The notes: a model not told the origin generated them from the letters alone. A stretch of DNA of 64,000 nucleotides from Cylicocyclus nassatus (GCA_958299035.1 CATQJL010000316.1:9518347-9582346), one strand, 5' to 3'; positions 34,290-46,749 are shown, numbered from the stretch's first letter. Numbers and translations: made by a program.

Positions 34290-35560
34290 ATCACAAACTG
34301 GATTTTGTTGCATGGATCACAAGCGACGTTTTGAGGGACGTATAACTTCGCCAGGAGTATCGCCTCTTGCCTTATTTTTCGTCGACAACGAGAAAGCTTC
34401 TGGCAGCGTTGAAACTAGCGCCATTCTGTCAGCGCTTTTCGATCAAGGAGCGGAGCAGCTTACGTGAGGACGTTAGCCGACTGCTACAAGGACTTACAAC
34501 AAGGATGCAGCTATTTCATCGACATTTAACTATTTCAACTGAGAAGGGGGGGGGGTCCGACAAGATGACACTATTTCGCCAAAGCTTTTACAGGCGGTGT
34601 TGCAGTGGGTGAAGAAGTCACTGGACTGGAACGAGAAAGGCACGCGATTTGATGAGAGATTCTTTCCGAACCTTCGTTTTGCGGATGACATTGTTCTCTT
34701 TTCGAGCAGAATCGCAAAAACGATGCTGAAGGAACACGAAGTAGGGAGTAAGAACGGACTGTGAATAAATTAGAGTATGATTCAGTTCATGGAGAACATC
34801 CTTTTCAAAGATTCTGAAAGGGAATTGGAAGGCACTCCTAATATGGGAACGCCCTCTTACGTGTATCATGGATGTTCGATGAACATGGAGAATATTCTGA
34901 GAAAAGAACTCAATAAGAGAAGAAGAGCAGTTGTGCTGCCTTTGGAACCTTGAAGGTCACCAATTAGCTAAGAATTTTTCCCCCGAGGTCCATCAGCTCG
35001 TCACGAAAATGTCCAGGCAAACTTGGGCACATAGCCTTTTCCGTGGAAACGGAAGAGAGCGGGGGAGGCTCAGTCAAGGCACTGCCCAAGCGGCAAATCG
35101 TCCATTCACGACTGAGAAATCCATCTCCACAACTCTCAAGACCTGCGACGTGACAGTTAACCGTAGTTCACTCCAACCCTATTGGCGCTGCGTACGCGCT
35201 GAGACCCTCCTTTAATCACTCGCGAGTTACGGTCACGGCGCAGGATTGAAGGAATTGGATTGATTAGCCGTGAACGAATCGTTTGCTCTTCAACTTGGGC
35301 AGTGCGTTAATCAGAACCCACTTACCAGTGCGCCCGGATCTGCCTTGACACTGCCTCTAAGCGTTGTCTGTTACGCAGTTAAGATATAGGCGAAACCACG
35401 TCGAAAGTTTTACGGACCACTCAAGTCCACTTTAGGGGCAGTCTTCTTCCAAAAGTTAGCAGACACAAGCAACGTCTCGTCTGACTTGCTAGTACGAATA
35501 TTCTATTCTCCTGATCCTGCGAAATATGTTGTGAAAACGGAATACCGATGTCGGTCACAT
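34290..35560 (+). pseudogene. Decayed RTE-type LINE fragment in RTK copy B intron
   Basis: Orthologous to the fragment at 5480-6420: FVDNEKASGSVETSAILSAL near 34377, GSDKMTLFRQ near 34555 and a remnant of FADDIVLFSS (GCGGATGACATTGTTCTC, about 34680). Here the DD box is still readable while the frame around it is broken. A G8 tract lies near 34545. Confidence 0.75.
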
Positions 35561-35945
35561 CTTAAAAGCACAGTAGACGAGACGACATAAAACAAGGTTT
35601 GTCTGCTACGCTGAGTCCAGATATCCACTACTCCTCCCTCTCCCTCTTTCTCCAACGCGAAATCGACGATTAGGTGTTTTCCAAATTCTGAAAGCACAAA
35701 AAAAGGACATTCGAGGTTTTGACTGGCTTTTAGTTCCGTAATTTCGCAATTATTTGAAGATTTCTCGAATGGGCGAAGAAAGATAGTGCTTTGCACTGAT
35801 TGCAAACAGAGTTAGCTAACTCAACTTTGAAACAAGTTTGACCACGTTTAAAAATGACCATTTCACTGAGTGGTCTATTATTTGGAAATCTCAGAATTCG
35901 CTAAAACTTGATCCACAAGGGTTGTTCAACATGCTAAAGACGAAT

Positions 35946-36047
35946 ATTTACTAGGACCAAACTTTGCGGCTTAAGCGGAGTACGCGACGTACGCAGCGTA
36001 CGCAAATGTGCATAAATATATGGAGCGTACGTCGCGCAGTTTGGCCC
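35946..36047. repeat. Hairpin MITE of about 100 bp rich in CGTACG
   Basis: GGACCAAACTTTGCGG at the left is mirrored by CGCAGTTTGGCCC at the right, with GTACGCGACGTACGC and its complement inside. It is followed by a G-run (about 36096) and the interspersed word GTGTGCCACACCTCTTGCTC. Confidence 0.6.
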
Positions 36048-36453
36048 AACCTTTAGGTAGGTAGATGATAATACTGGGGGGTGGGGGCATTGAAACGGGG
36101 GGGGGGGGGTCGTATCCGGCGAGCGTGTGCCACACCTCTTGCTCAATCCTGACTATATTTATGGTCGGTACGGTACAACATATGTGTAAATATCTTCGTG
36201 TTTCTCTAGTACATTACCGCTTGTAATCTTTCTTCCAGCAAATGGTTCGCTTTTTGTTTTCCAGTTGACCCTTATGACCACTGTTAAGGTAGACTTCTTG
36301 GTAAATCACCAGCAAACCGCGATTCCAAGTCAACTTTAGGTGTGAATCTAATGAGAGCGGAAAATTGTCAGGTCTGTGCTTCAAGTACGGTGTTTATGCT
36401 TTCTTCTAAAGCTAGCTTTTGAATGTAAGAATAGGTTGCCAATTTTGATTTAG

Positions 36454-36550
36454 GTGGCGGTCAAAATGTTACCAGAATCTGCAGATGATGCGTCTCGAAG
36501 CGAATTTTTGCGAGAGATTGGTCTAATGAAAAAAATGGATATCACGAAGA
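36454..36550 (+). pseudogene. RTK copy B exon: beta3 lysine and alphaC helix, frameshifted
   Basis: After TTTTGATTTAG the exon reads VAVKMLPESADDASRSEF as in copy A. It is one T short at ATGAAAAAAATGG (A: ATGAAAACAATTGG), which destroys KTIGYHE. The donor after CACGAAG reads AT instead of GT. Either change would stop normal splicing into the exon at 39641. Confidence 0.8.
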
Positions 36551-37447
36551 TATTTTTTCTTAAGCGGGAAGTTAACATTCGCGCAAGTTTTTTTTTTGTT
36601 CTTGCTTGCTTTGGATTAGTGATGGATTAGAAAAGAAATATGAAAAAAAAGTTAAATGAAGTTCATTACATTCTAATGTAAAGTATCGTATTAGTGTTGA
36701 GTACTTCCGGCATGAGCAAAAAGTTGTATTCTTAAGCAGAATTTTGCTCACACCTTATCAGCAAAGCGTCAATCTTCACTACAACTTTACTGGTTATTCT
36801 TTTTCCAATCAAATGTATGTGTAGTTTGAACCTTTCTGCTACTTTTTAAGACCCCTTCTCAAGCTTCCTGTACAAATAGATTTTATTATACTATGTAGAT
36901 TGACTCGCAACTAGCAGAAAACTTATTTCAAACTCCTCCAAATCTAACCATGTCGGGAAAAGAGCTCAGATGTTCGCTATATGTGTATTTGAGGATGTCA
37001 CTGCGCTCAACTTTTGAAACGGGCATGGGATGTCTGAAGAACCCTTCTTGCAGTTCACGAAATCTTAATCAAAAAACAAATTAAAAAACAAAGGTCTCAA
37101 ATATATTTACGTACTAAAAACAATGCGTTTCCAAAACTCTTTTGCTCCTTTGTGTTATAATACAAAATTGAAAATGCAGGCATTATAAGGGAAAGCGCAT
37201 TCTTTTAGAACGCGGTGCACCTCGAGCCTGGAAGGAAACTCGTAAACGCTATTCCTTTTTTAGCGAGTGTTACCCTTGAGTGTAAATGAATAGGCTCCCA
37301 TGATAAAATTAAGGGTATTCATGGGAATTTGAAATTAGTATTTTGGCAGTTCAGTGCATTTATACTTCAATGTCGAAGCGTGGGCGAGGGGGAAATTTTG
37401 GGCGTATTGCCACCATCGTCTTAGGACGCACTTATGAACACATTTCT

Positions 37448-38021
37448 CAGATAATCGCCGGGGGCAGGCGGTCCGCAAACTCGCGCTTTTCTGCAGGCGG
37501 TCAGCAGAATTTTGGGGCGTGGCCAAACCTTCAGCGGGCGGTACTTCCGCGTTCTGCCAGCGGGCAGCAATACAGAATTTTCTGCAAGCGCTCGTTAAAT
37601 AATATCTTCCAGCGAGCGCTGGCCAAACTTTCAGCAAGCGCTCGGACTCTTTTTGGGTATTTTCGGGCGTACGTCGAGCGCAGGTAAGACTCTGTGTGGC
37701 AGAGGTGTCACCGTTGGTTTAATTACTCAAGTTTGAGGTACTTTCTCTCAGCGGAAAGTACCTGGGGGTTGCGCGGTCCTCCACAAAGGAACGTGCGGCC
37801 CTCGAAATTTTTGCATATTCTCGCGGAAAATCCGCGAGAATGCGGCCACTGCGCCGCAGCTAATCCATAAAGAAACCGCGATTGTTCTTCAAGCATTCGT
37901 CTTTAATTTTGCCAACTTTCTTCCAAATTTCTGCAAGCGGGCCGCAAAAAATCAACGAAATATTTTTCCGGTGCGCGCTTGCTCAAAATTCGCATGGCCG
38001 CATGCCCCCGGCGGTTATCTG
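37448..38021. mobile_element. GC-rich MITE, 574 bp, copy B only
   Basis: The ends CAGATAATCGCCGGGGGCAG and the mirrored CAGATAACCGCCGGGGGCAT form terminal repeats. Copy A (about 20445) lacks it. The interior has repeated GCAAGCGCTCG/GCGGGC words on an AT-rich background. No clear target duplication was seen; CAG..CTG ends leave hAT or CMC as options. Confidence 0.7.
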
Positions 38022-38029
38022 AGTTTGCA

Positions 38030-39600
38030 CCTTGCAAACTTTGATCTAAATTCGTCAACCGGCGTGTTTATCTGAGGCGCAAAGCGCTTTCAATGTTGTC
38101 TAACAACTTAATCTGCTCAGGGCCTAAGGCATACTTTACGCGATGTTAGTCGCTGTGCGATCTGCTACTGCGAGAACTCTTTATAAGTGGTCCTAAACGC
38201 ACTTTGCTTGGGCCATACCTGCTGCGTCTGGTACAACTTACAAAATCTATGCGCCCATGCATCTGATAGCCGCGCACGCTCAATCTGTAAACATATGGCA
38301 AATCGCCAAGTCGCGAGGATGTGGCGAATTCGCGAAACCGCGGGAGGTATGCCTTGGTAAAGGCAGCATCCGGGCAAAAACTCGATTTTCAGAGGGTCCA
38401 CTTACCGGAGGTAATCCGCAACGCTGAATCCGAAAATCCACATTGGAAGGCGCGAAAACGACGAGAACATGCATTTTCCAAAGCCTTACAATTTGAAATT
38501 CGACGGTCCCCCTAAGTGGTAAAGGACATTAGGACGCCAATAGGCTCCACCCACGCAGACAGTTAGCATGAGGCAATACTGGTGAAGCCGCGCGGTTTGT
38601 CCAAATGTCCGCGCGGGACCGTCCCTTTCGGCGAGGGATCCCGCCTTAGGGCGTAAGTTTCCTCACCCGATCGCTTTCTTGCTTTAGGTCGGACGTTGTA
38701 ACCTCGTACTTGCACGGTGCTGTCTGAGGGACGCCACTCTTGCACGGCACTGAAACCCCAAAGCCCCCACCTTGTCGGACATTACCTCTAATTACTCAAT
38801 GAGAAGGACTAATAGTCATGTTACGGGCTGCAACTCACGAGGCGTTGCATGACGAGTTGCTAAATTTGATGAGTAGTAGGGCTCAAACTTGAGTAGTACA
38901 ATTGCTGTTTACGCCGAAAATTAAGAGCGACCTCTTGTGATCGAGACGCAAACTTAGTCACTTAGCTTCTTCTTTAGAGTTAAAAAAAATTAAACATGCG
39001 AAGTTAGATTCCTGTGAGTTGTCCACGATGTAGTAACGTTAGGCCTAAGGTATACCTTATGCGATTTCAGCTGCTGCGCGATAGGGCACTGCAACGATTA
39101 TGGATAATTTGGTCGTTAGAGCGTTTCGTTTGCGCATGACTATCTGCTTGCAACAATTTAAAAGAGCTAGCGCCTATGCATCTGAGAGCCGCGCACGATA
39201 TATTTGAAACATCTGACAATCGCCAGCCGCGTGCAGGTCGCGATTTGGTTGAATCGCGAAGTATGTAATGGGTCTTAGCAGACAGCTCCAGTCAAAAATT
39301 CAGCCATGCGGGCAGATGGTACGAAATTATTTTTTTACATAAATAAGTTGTAATGCGTGAGGTCCCACATTAGGTTCGGTAAGTACAAGTAACAACTCGA
39401 CACATCCGGTATAACTTTCTCTTGGAAGAATCATGAATCACCAACTTTGAATGCTGAACAAAAGCAGCAAAAATTAATACTGTGTTTCAGAGGGCAGCAA
39501 AAAAGAGTAGTACGTTAACAGCAAAACTTACTTTGAACATGCAGGGTGAGCTGGGTCTAACTTCGAATAGTTTGCAAGCATTTACTAGTGACTTAATCAC
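38030..39600. other. RTK copy B intron 6, repeat-like, no gene
   Basis: Partly shared with copy A (about 20450-21990). It contains CG-rich words (GCGATTTCAGCTGCTGCGCG, CGCGCACGATATATTTG) shared with A and a block of about 0.6 kb (38160-38800) that looks private to B. Confidence 0.4.
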
Positions 39601-40309
39601 CTGCAGCCGTCGCATGCATGCTGCAGTTCCCGATTTCTAGGCTAGTCAACATGCTGGCATGTATCACAGAATCCGAACCTCTCTACCTTGTTGCCGAGTT
39701 TTGTAGCGATGGTGACCTACTCAATTTTCTGCGAGAACGTTGCAAATACATGATCAAAGTAAGTCTCCATTCATTTTTTTTACATTACTGAGTAAATCTG
39801 ATGCTACAGCTCAATGCTCAAGGAATAAACTATGATGATCCAGAGGGCGATAACTACAACATCGATATGATAGTCACCTTGAAACAATTGTTGATGTTTG
39901 CTGTGCAGATTTCTTATGGTCTTGTAAGTGCTGCAAAAACAGTTTTTTCCCTCATAGAATCTTTTAGGAGTACTTATCTACCAGAGGATTTATCCATCGT
40001 GACATTGCGGCTAGAAATATACTCGTTAATGGGAAAAACTCTTGCAAGATTGGTGACTTTGGACTTTGCCGGAATTTGTATTCGGACAGTTCACTTTATA
40101 GAAGCAAGGTATGTCACGTGACAGTCCTGAGAATATTGAGATTACAAGATTCATACAGGGAGGACGTTTACCGCTAAAGTGGATGTCACCAGAGGCGATA
40201 CGACATTATGAGTTCTCGACACAGAGTGATGTGTAATCATTAGTTATACATTTTATCTAAAATATTCAATACAGTAACTGCATAGAAGGCTCACTTGTAA
40301 AAACGGGTA

Positions 40310-40509
40310 CCCTATTTCCAGGTGTATAAGCCGCACCCTTTTCACTCTAAAGGCGAACACGCGAAAAGACTGACTGTCATCATGGAGCGCGTTAAGTGAG
40401 GGCGGTATGCGATAAGGCGACCGCTTCGCGAGACATATGCGCGGCGGCACGCCTGGGTCTGCTCGCGTTTAGAGCAAAAATGGTGCGGCTAATACACCTA
40501 AAAATAGGG
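40310..40509. mobile_element. MITE, 200 bp, TA duplication, copy B only
   Basis: CCCTATTTCCAGGTGTATAA at the left is mirrored by TTAATACACC...AAATAGGG-type sequence at the right, flanked by TA at 40308-40309 and 40510-40511. Copy A reads straight through (about 22710). The TA duplication fits a Tc1/mariner-like MITE. Confidence 0.85.
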
Positions 40510-40556
40510 TACTTGAGAATTTGAATGTGTAAACATTCTTTTCGTGCATGCGTTGT

Positions 40557-43037
40557 ATAGTTGAAACGACCGAAAAATTTCGTCGAACGAATGAATTTCG
40601 AATAATCGGCTTTTGAAAAATATTCGAACGAACGAATATTATTCGATGTGTAATTTTCAGATTATTCGAATTCGAATATTAGAATAATGCTCCATTTCAA
40701 AATTCGAATGAACGAATATTCGAATAAATGGGGTCGGTCGAACATTCGACTATTCGAATAATCGAATAATTACATGTGGTCGAATATTCGACTATTCGAA
40801 TAATTCGAATAATCTAGTGCCTCAAACAATGCTTGTTTTGTTCATTGTTGCGGTATTCTGCAAAAACAATTAATCGCTATATTTCATCCAAATTAGTAGC
40901 TGATAATTATATGTGTAGCAAGTGGTAGTTGACTGGGTTATTGTCGTTGGTCAGGGTTCCAAATAGGAAACAGAAGAATTTCACTCAAACGTGTAGTTCA
41001 AGGTGTTCATGGTCTTTTAAGATGGCTACTAACCCCTTACTTAGTAATCCTTCTAAGTCCGCGTTTATTCTTCCTCACAACTTTTTCCCAAAGCTAAAGA
41101 TTTAACATGGAAAACCTTTTGGATTGGGTAGTTGTTTGTAACTTTTTCGTAATGTTCAGCATTGCGTGAGTTCTAAGACTAGCTGTCTCGGATTGGGCCC
41201 CAGCTCCTAATGTCAGTGGTGTTACGGCTCTCCTGCATCGGCAAACTTATAACCTAGGCACTACCTAGGATTGTGCCTGCCTTCAACAGATCTTTCCCAC
41301 TAGGCATGATCACAAGATACACATACATATGGATGACACGAGATATTCCCGGAGCCACAGGCGAGCTGTGGCTCACCGCACCAAACAAATCACACATGTA
41401 AAGTGCCCATCATTTATCCACAACTAATCCCTAAACTCAAACACAAGGGGTGAGCACAACCAGCCCGATCTTACCCCAGGGGCCGACAATATCGGAAACC
41501 CCCCCTGGCGATGTCGCCGGCGTATGCCAGGCGCGAGCGCGCACGGGGTTACCTCGTTTGCGGGGTTGCCTGTCCTCCGTGGCGTGTTGGATGTAGACGA
41601 CGCGTGAGTTGGGACGGCGCTGCATCGATCGATAGCATGGGAGACGAAACTGGGATTCAACCGCTCACCAGGTAACGAAATTGACGACCGATTTCAAAGC
41701 TGCGGCGGTAGCGATGGGAAGGCGGAAGCAGCGCGAGGACAGCTTTTCGGGACCCCTTCGCAGCGCGGCGGCGGCCTCCTTTGATGGAAGTCGCGAATCC
41801 GCGACACTAGCACTGGGGGCTCAGTGAGCCTCTGCTGTTGTCCCGAAAGTTTTGTCTGTTTTTTTTTCAACGCTCGCTTAAACTCACAGAACACCAATCC
41901 ATGGACACCTTAAGTTCCATTTGATTCAGATTTTTATCCTCTTTCTTATAGCTATATTTGCTTTGGACTTACCCTGTTTTTGCAATGTTATTGCCATGGC
42001 TTTTTGAGCAGCTCAGCAGTTACCCCAAATATTTCTTAAATTTTGAAAAGTTTTACCTTGACATTTTCAAAGAACGCTGTAATTGTAATGTCGAGCCATC
42101 CTTTGGCTATATTGCACCAATTTAGGTTATGTAGGCGACGTTTACCAAATCCGTTATAATTATTTATCTAATAAAAACCGCGATTCTTGGGTTATGTTTA
42201 TCACGTAAAAGTGCAGAAAATTCCAAAAATCTGCTTTTTCAAAGCAAATTAAACTTGGTCATTGCATAAATAATGTCTAATAAGAATCATGTTTCAATTC
42301 ACCGAAACTTTGAAAGCTTTCGTGTATTTGCTGCAGTTGCGTGTTTCATGACTTGGCCATAAATCGAGACCTCCCAAAAAATTTTTTCTTAAAGCTAAAA
42401 ACAGCAGCTTAAGAGAATCTAAAGATACTGCCTTGTAGTCCGAGAGTTGAGCTATCTGATCCATGCTTAACCTTTCCCAATACTTTGGAATGAAATTTTC
42501 ATAAATTAGCCCAAGTTTAAGCATATAAAATTGACGGGTGGCGAGTTTTGGCAATTATCAAATAAAAGCATACAAGATTATGGTACGAAAATGTATCCAT
42601 AAGAAAGAGAAGGAAAAGCTGCGTCGAACGCATGTTGAAGCTTATTCAGATCCTTATTCAGCGTGTTTTTAGCGTGGTTTAAAAAAAACGGACAAAACTT
42701 TCGAGACAACCTAATAATTCATTTGTGTGATTGACCGATCGGGACATACTTGTACTCAGTGTAGAACAGTTGAAATTTTTCTTTGACATGGAATGTTTGA
42801 ATGAATGTTCTTAAAAATTTCTGTCTTTCAAGTTGGCTCGAATAAACGAATATTCGAACAATTCATTTTTCCAAATTATCGAATGAACGAATTATTCGAA
42901 TACAGGCCTTTTTCATTTATTCGATTATTCGATTAATCGAATAATTGGACTTTCTCGAATATTCGACTATTCGAATATTCGAATAGTCGAAAATTTCGAA
43001 TAAATTATTCGAACACGAATATTCGGTTCTAACTAAA
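40557..43037. mobile_element. 2.5 kb TTCGAATA-rich element, 9 bp target duplication, copy B only
   Basis: ATGCGTTGT occurs at 40548-40556 and 43038-43046; copy A has it once (about 22747). The ends start TAGTT (with one or two extra bases) and both sides carry dense TTCGAATA/TATTCGAA arrays (40610-40810, 42835-43030) in inverted arrangement. The middle is AT-rich with a GC island. A 9 bp duplication suggests the Mutator group; no transposase frame is visible. Confidence 0.8.
41210..41690 (-). repeat. GC-rich island with pol III B-box-like word, possible SINE
   Basis: GC content rises sharply. On the minus strand GGTTGAATCCC (about 41658-41668) resembles a tRNA-type B box, and a hairpin GAGCCACAG...CTGTGGCTC lies near 41354. 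It sits inside the TTCGAATA element, so it is a second-level insertion or captured sequence. No matching A box or target duplication was fixed. Confidence 0.3.
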
Positions 43038-44898
43038 ATGCGTTGTTGAGCACTAATGAAAGATCAAGGGCACTCACGATCGAGCACATTTTGGTATAAT
43101 CATCGATTATTGCACATTTCATTCATATGACCCACTTCTTCAAAACTTGCGTATCACTGTTTGGATTCAGAGCAGTATATGCATCATATTTATCGGAAAC
43201 AACATAACTATTATTTCAGGTGGGCATTCGGTGTGCTGCTTTTCGAAATTATCACACTAGGGGGTTCCCCCTATCCCTTAATTCCTCCCGAAGATCTGCT
43301 CAATTATCTCGAAAACGGAAGAAGAATGGAGCGTCCTGACAATTGCCCCGAACATGCAAGTTATTCGTTTTTTTTAACTGTTTCGAATAGTGTATGTGTC
43401 CTTCAGCTACGAAGTGATGGCCGAATGTTGGCGTTTTGAGCCGGAAAAACGACCGGATTTCTCAACGATTCGACAAAAGTTGGCTGCTCAGCTTGAGGAA
43501 ATCACGGAAGAGTATAATTATCTCAAGCTAGACAGTAAGAAAGACTACTACAATGTACAATATGCAGAAAAGGTTCGTTTGAGTTGATAGGCTGCGATCG
43601 CAGTTCTGTAATAAACTTGTAATCTCTTTAGCCGGATATAACAGTCATTCCCGAGTCGGAGGAAACTATCTCACCGCCAAAACCACGAGAAGACAGCCAA
43701 TCGCTTTCCTTTGATAGCATGCATGGTGATGACGTCCGATGGATCGCCCACGTAAATAGTGAGACAGATGATGCAACCAGGAAAAGAAACTCCCGCACTG
43801 TCAGCATTGCAAAGAATGTGGATGACAATTCATTTGCAGAGTACGCGTTTTGATGCGTGAAATATGCGCACCTAAACCTAACAAATACTTCACCTTTGTT
43901 TATGAACCTCAACCATTGGGTTGGTAAAAAAGTTTTCGGATAACCCCAGAGTAATCATGTTATTTCTTGAAATCTAATGCATACACATAAGCGAAAATAT
44001 GCAATATGTATTCCACCATGCATGAACCTCATATTTGAGCAAGTGGAAGGATTCAGTGTTGGAGCGGGAGCTTGTTACTTTTCAATCACCTCGTTTCTTT
44101 GTTAGATAGGCTCGAATCCTGTACAACCTTTGCTTGTAAGTATGAACTATTTGCCTACTTTTCGAGCATGTGCTAGTGCCATAAGTTCCTGGAAGATGGA
44201 GTTCTGGGTCAAGTCGAAATCTTATGCTATAGAATTTTCGCCTGTATACACAGAAATGCTGACCATAATTATCCCTACCATAATCTTATGAGGCTGGTTC
44301 CTTTAGTTGAACACCGTATCCACTCAGTACTCACATCGAAATAAAAACTATCTTGTATTTCTATGCTACTTTATTACCAACCTAATACAGTAGAGGAAAG
44401 GCGGCTTTGTGAATATACTACTGAGCACTAACTATCGCTTTTTAATATTGTAGTAGTACAAAAAACTGCGGCAAATTCGTCTCTTCGTTAACGGAAGTCT
44501 TGATATATTTACTAAGGCTGCAGCTGTAATATAGTTCGGTTACCTGAAAAATCATTATAATCCAAACGTAAGGCCATTCCCTTCCCTTCTTATTGTTTTA
44601 CAGTGAATTGCTAACGATTTATTGTATAAAACATTGGCTTTGATGAAGTTGTATCTGGCTTCGTGCACAAATATAACGTATTTTCCTGTAAAAATAAGCG
44701 TTCTCAGTGATCAGAAACTTGTCAACGGCACTCCGCAGTACTTTTCAGTAAAATTGCTTGCTGTCAACTCAACTTTGCCTTCTAAATCATGTCTCAGTGC
44801 TACGCCTAATCATTCCCTTTGCTCAAACGAAAACAAATCGATTATGGTGGCCATCGTGTATGTATTTTATCTCAATCCATCCAATCTTTGCACAATTT

Positions 44899-44926
44899 AT
44901 TTATTTATTTATTTATTTATTTATTA
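44899..44926. repeat. (TTTA)n microsatellite, LINE tail
   Basis: Seven TTTA units. On the minus strand this is an (AAAT)n tail following the LINE remnant at 45700-46405. Confidence 0.85.
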
Positions 44927-46405
44927 AATACGCTCTTGGCGTTCCTTACAAAAAGAACAAAAAGAACGCGAGTTACTCTTACAACCGCAATCAAAGTCTA
45001 CCATGAAGATTAGGTCCAAACTTTCAAATTGGTTAAGAATTATATGTTGACTGAGCTTGTATGTGACTGCTCTAGATTACATTTGTCAGAATCTAAAGGT
45101 GTGATCATGGAGATGGTACCCATGCCCCCATTATTGCCAGCAAAATGTCTCTGAGATATTCTATAGCCTAGGTTTGGATGGTAGATATACTCTCACCATA
45201 TGAGGCAAGTAGGATGAGCTTACTAACTCAAGATTGATCTTGAATAATATGGAAGGTTGTAATGAATCATATGTGAGCGAGAAGATCAGCCAGTTGTTGA
45301 AAGCTATGGAGGTGGTGTTCACGCCTACTCGTTTGCTAGCAAAATGCTCTTGAAGTAGTAAAGTTAGCAAAGCAGGGCTTGGTCGGTAGAGTAGCAAATA
45401 ACCTTGCCCAAATGATTCCGGGGAGAGACCAATGCTCCGAGAGAATATCAATAGAATTCCACTTATTAACTCAACTAGAGCAAGTCAGCAAGCTTTGCTG
45501 AATTGAAAGGAAGCAATCGTTGTTCAGACCTGCACTAACATGATGACATGATATGGATTAGTAAGAAATGTAGAAAGCAAATAGTATTGGTAGAAAGACA
45601 AGTATCAATGGCCGTATTTGGTCTTGATTTGAAGTCGATTCAAAAATTCAATCGCACGTCAATCGCACATGGCCACCTGATCATGGAAAAACAGATGTCG
45701 GACTAGCACTATCTGTAAATTTCATTTAATCTCAGTGTTTTTAGTTTATTTTTGAAAGAGCTGCTATTAGTGCATGATAGAACTTCATTAGGTAGTTTTT
45801 GTACCAGGTTTATCACACGTTGGAAAAAGTCGTAATTTGATAACGTTGATTTCTTTCGCCCACCGATTCGCTGATGACAAATAGAAAAAGAACTGATCCT
45901 TCCGTATGTGGGTCTGAATACCCAGTATTTGGAAGGTCTTAATATGGTCTCTCCTATGAAAATCCTGAAAGCAAGTACAAGGTCGTGTTCAACTCTACGG
46001 TAAGAGAGGCTTTTGAGACTAAGTTTTTTCAAGCGTTCTTCATAATTAGGAAGTGATTAGCGATAGTTTGGACTGGGAAAGCAACGGTAAAACAGAAGTC
46101 GTGTGAAAACTTTCTGAACGTTCTCCAGAGATTGTTTGTGCTTCACTAGAGAGGGGTTCCACACCTGATTTGCATACTTTAGAATGGGGATAACACAAGC
46201 TCTGTAAAGTTTTAAAAGTATCTTAGGGTCATCGATGGTGCTACGATATATGAGATAGGTAACAGAAATTGCACGGGAAATAACGGCTTTGATCTGTAAG
46301 TCAGGTTTCAGAGATGGGCTAAAAATTACTCCCAAGTCCTTGACATAAGGTCTTTTTTCTAGAACTATACCGGCATGTTAGTAATGAAAATTTAAAAAAT
46401 TAAAA
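44899..46405 (-). pseudogene. 3' end of a CR1/Jockey-type LINE, copy B only
   Basis: On the minus strand from about 46370 the frame reads LEKRPYVKDLGVIFS, ILKLYRACVIPILKYANQVW and QSLENVQKVFTRLLFYR, then one in-frame TAA (46054-46056), then RLKKLSLKSLSYRRVEHDL and INLVQKLPNEVLSC...SFKNKL, ending near 45709. This is the C-terminal region after the RT core of CR1/Jockey-like LINEs. A 3' untranslated stretch and an (AAAT)n tail end at 44899. The 5' truncation and tail are typical of target-primed insertion. Copy A lacks it (about 25465). Confidence 0.8.
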
Positions 46406-46749
46406 AAAATTAAACAGGGAATTGGCATGTAGAAGTAGGCACAGGAAAAAGTTGTTCAGGTTTGGGGATGGGACCTTTATTATATTACCTTTATAGAATT
46501 TCTCTCACATTCTTCAATCCTCAGAGTCGCGCGTTGTCTGATTACTAATTCAGTATTTTTACCATACGATAATGTGATACTCAACCATCGCATCGCACAG
46601 ACTGTGCACTTCGTATCCAACGGTTCTCTGTACGAGTTATGTTGCCCAAACCATGACGTTCACCTCTTGTTGTGAACCTATACGATCCCGACTTGTGCTT
46701 ATATTATATTGTACTTCATAATATCGCTGTTCAAAAGTTTAAGGATAAT

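Larger units (their letters stand above)
39641..43853 (+). pseudogene. RTK copy B, kinase exons 7-13 and C-terminal tail
   Basis: Exons: 39641-39758 ([13 protein letters not shown]), 39810-39923 (kinase insert), 39968-40108 ([18 protein letters not shown]), 40159-40232 ([10 protein letters not shown]), 43220-43355 ([19 protein letters not shown]), 43407-43572 ([14 protein letters not shown]) and 43632-43853 (tail, TGA at 43851). Exon lengths equal those of copy A except the fifth, which is two bases short just before its GC-type donor (CATGCAAGT; A: CAATTGCAAGT) and so shifts phase. The 3 kb intron 40233-43219 holds a 200 bp MITE and a 2.5 kb element not found in copy A. Substitutions are few and conservative, so divergence from A is recent. 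With its other lesions copy B is probably non-functional unless the indels are consensus errors. Confidence 0.85.

Noticed and set aside
41424..41897. Minus-strand frames in a GC-rich island as a gene
   Set aside because: The GC-rich frames show no domain and no introns, and the block lies within a mobile element; a SINE-like origin fits better.
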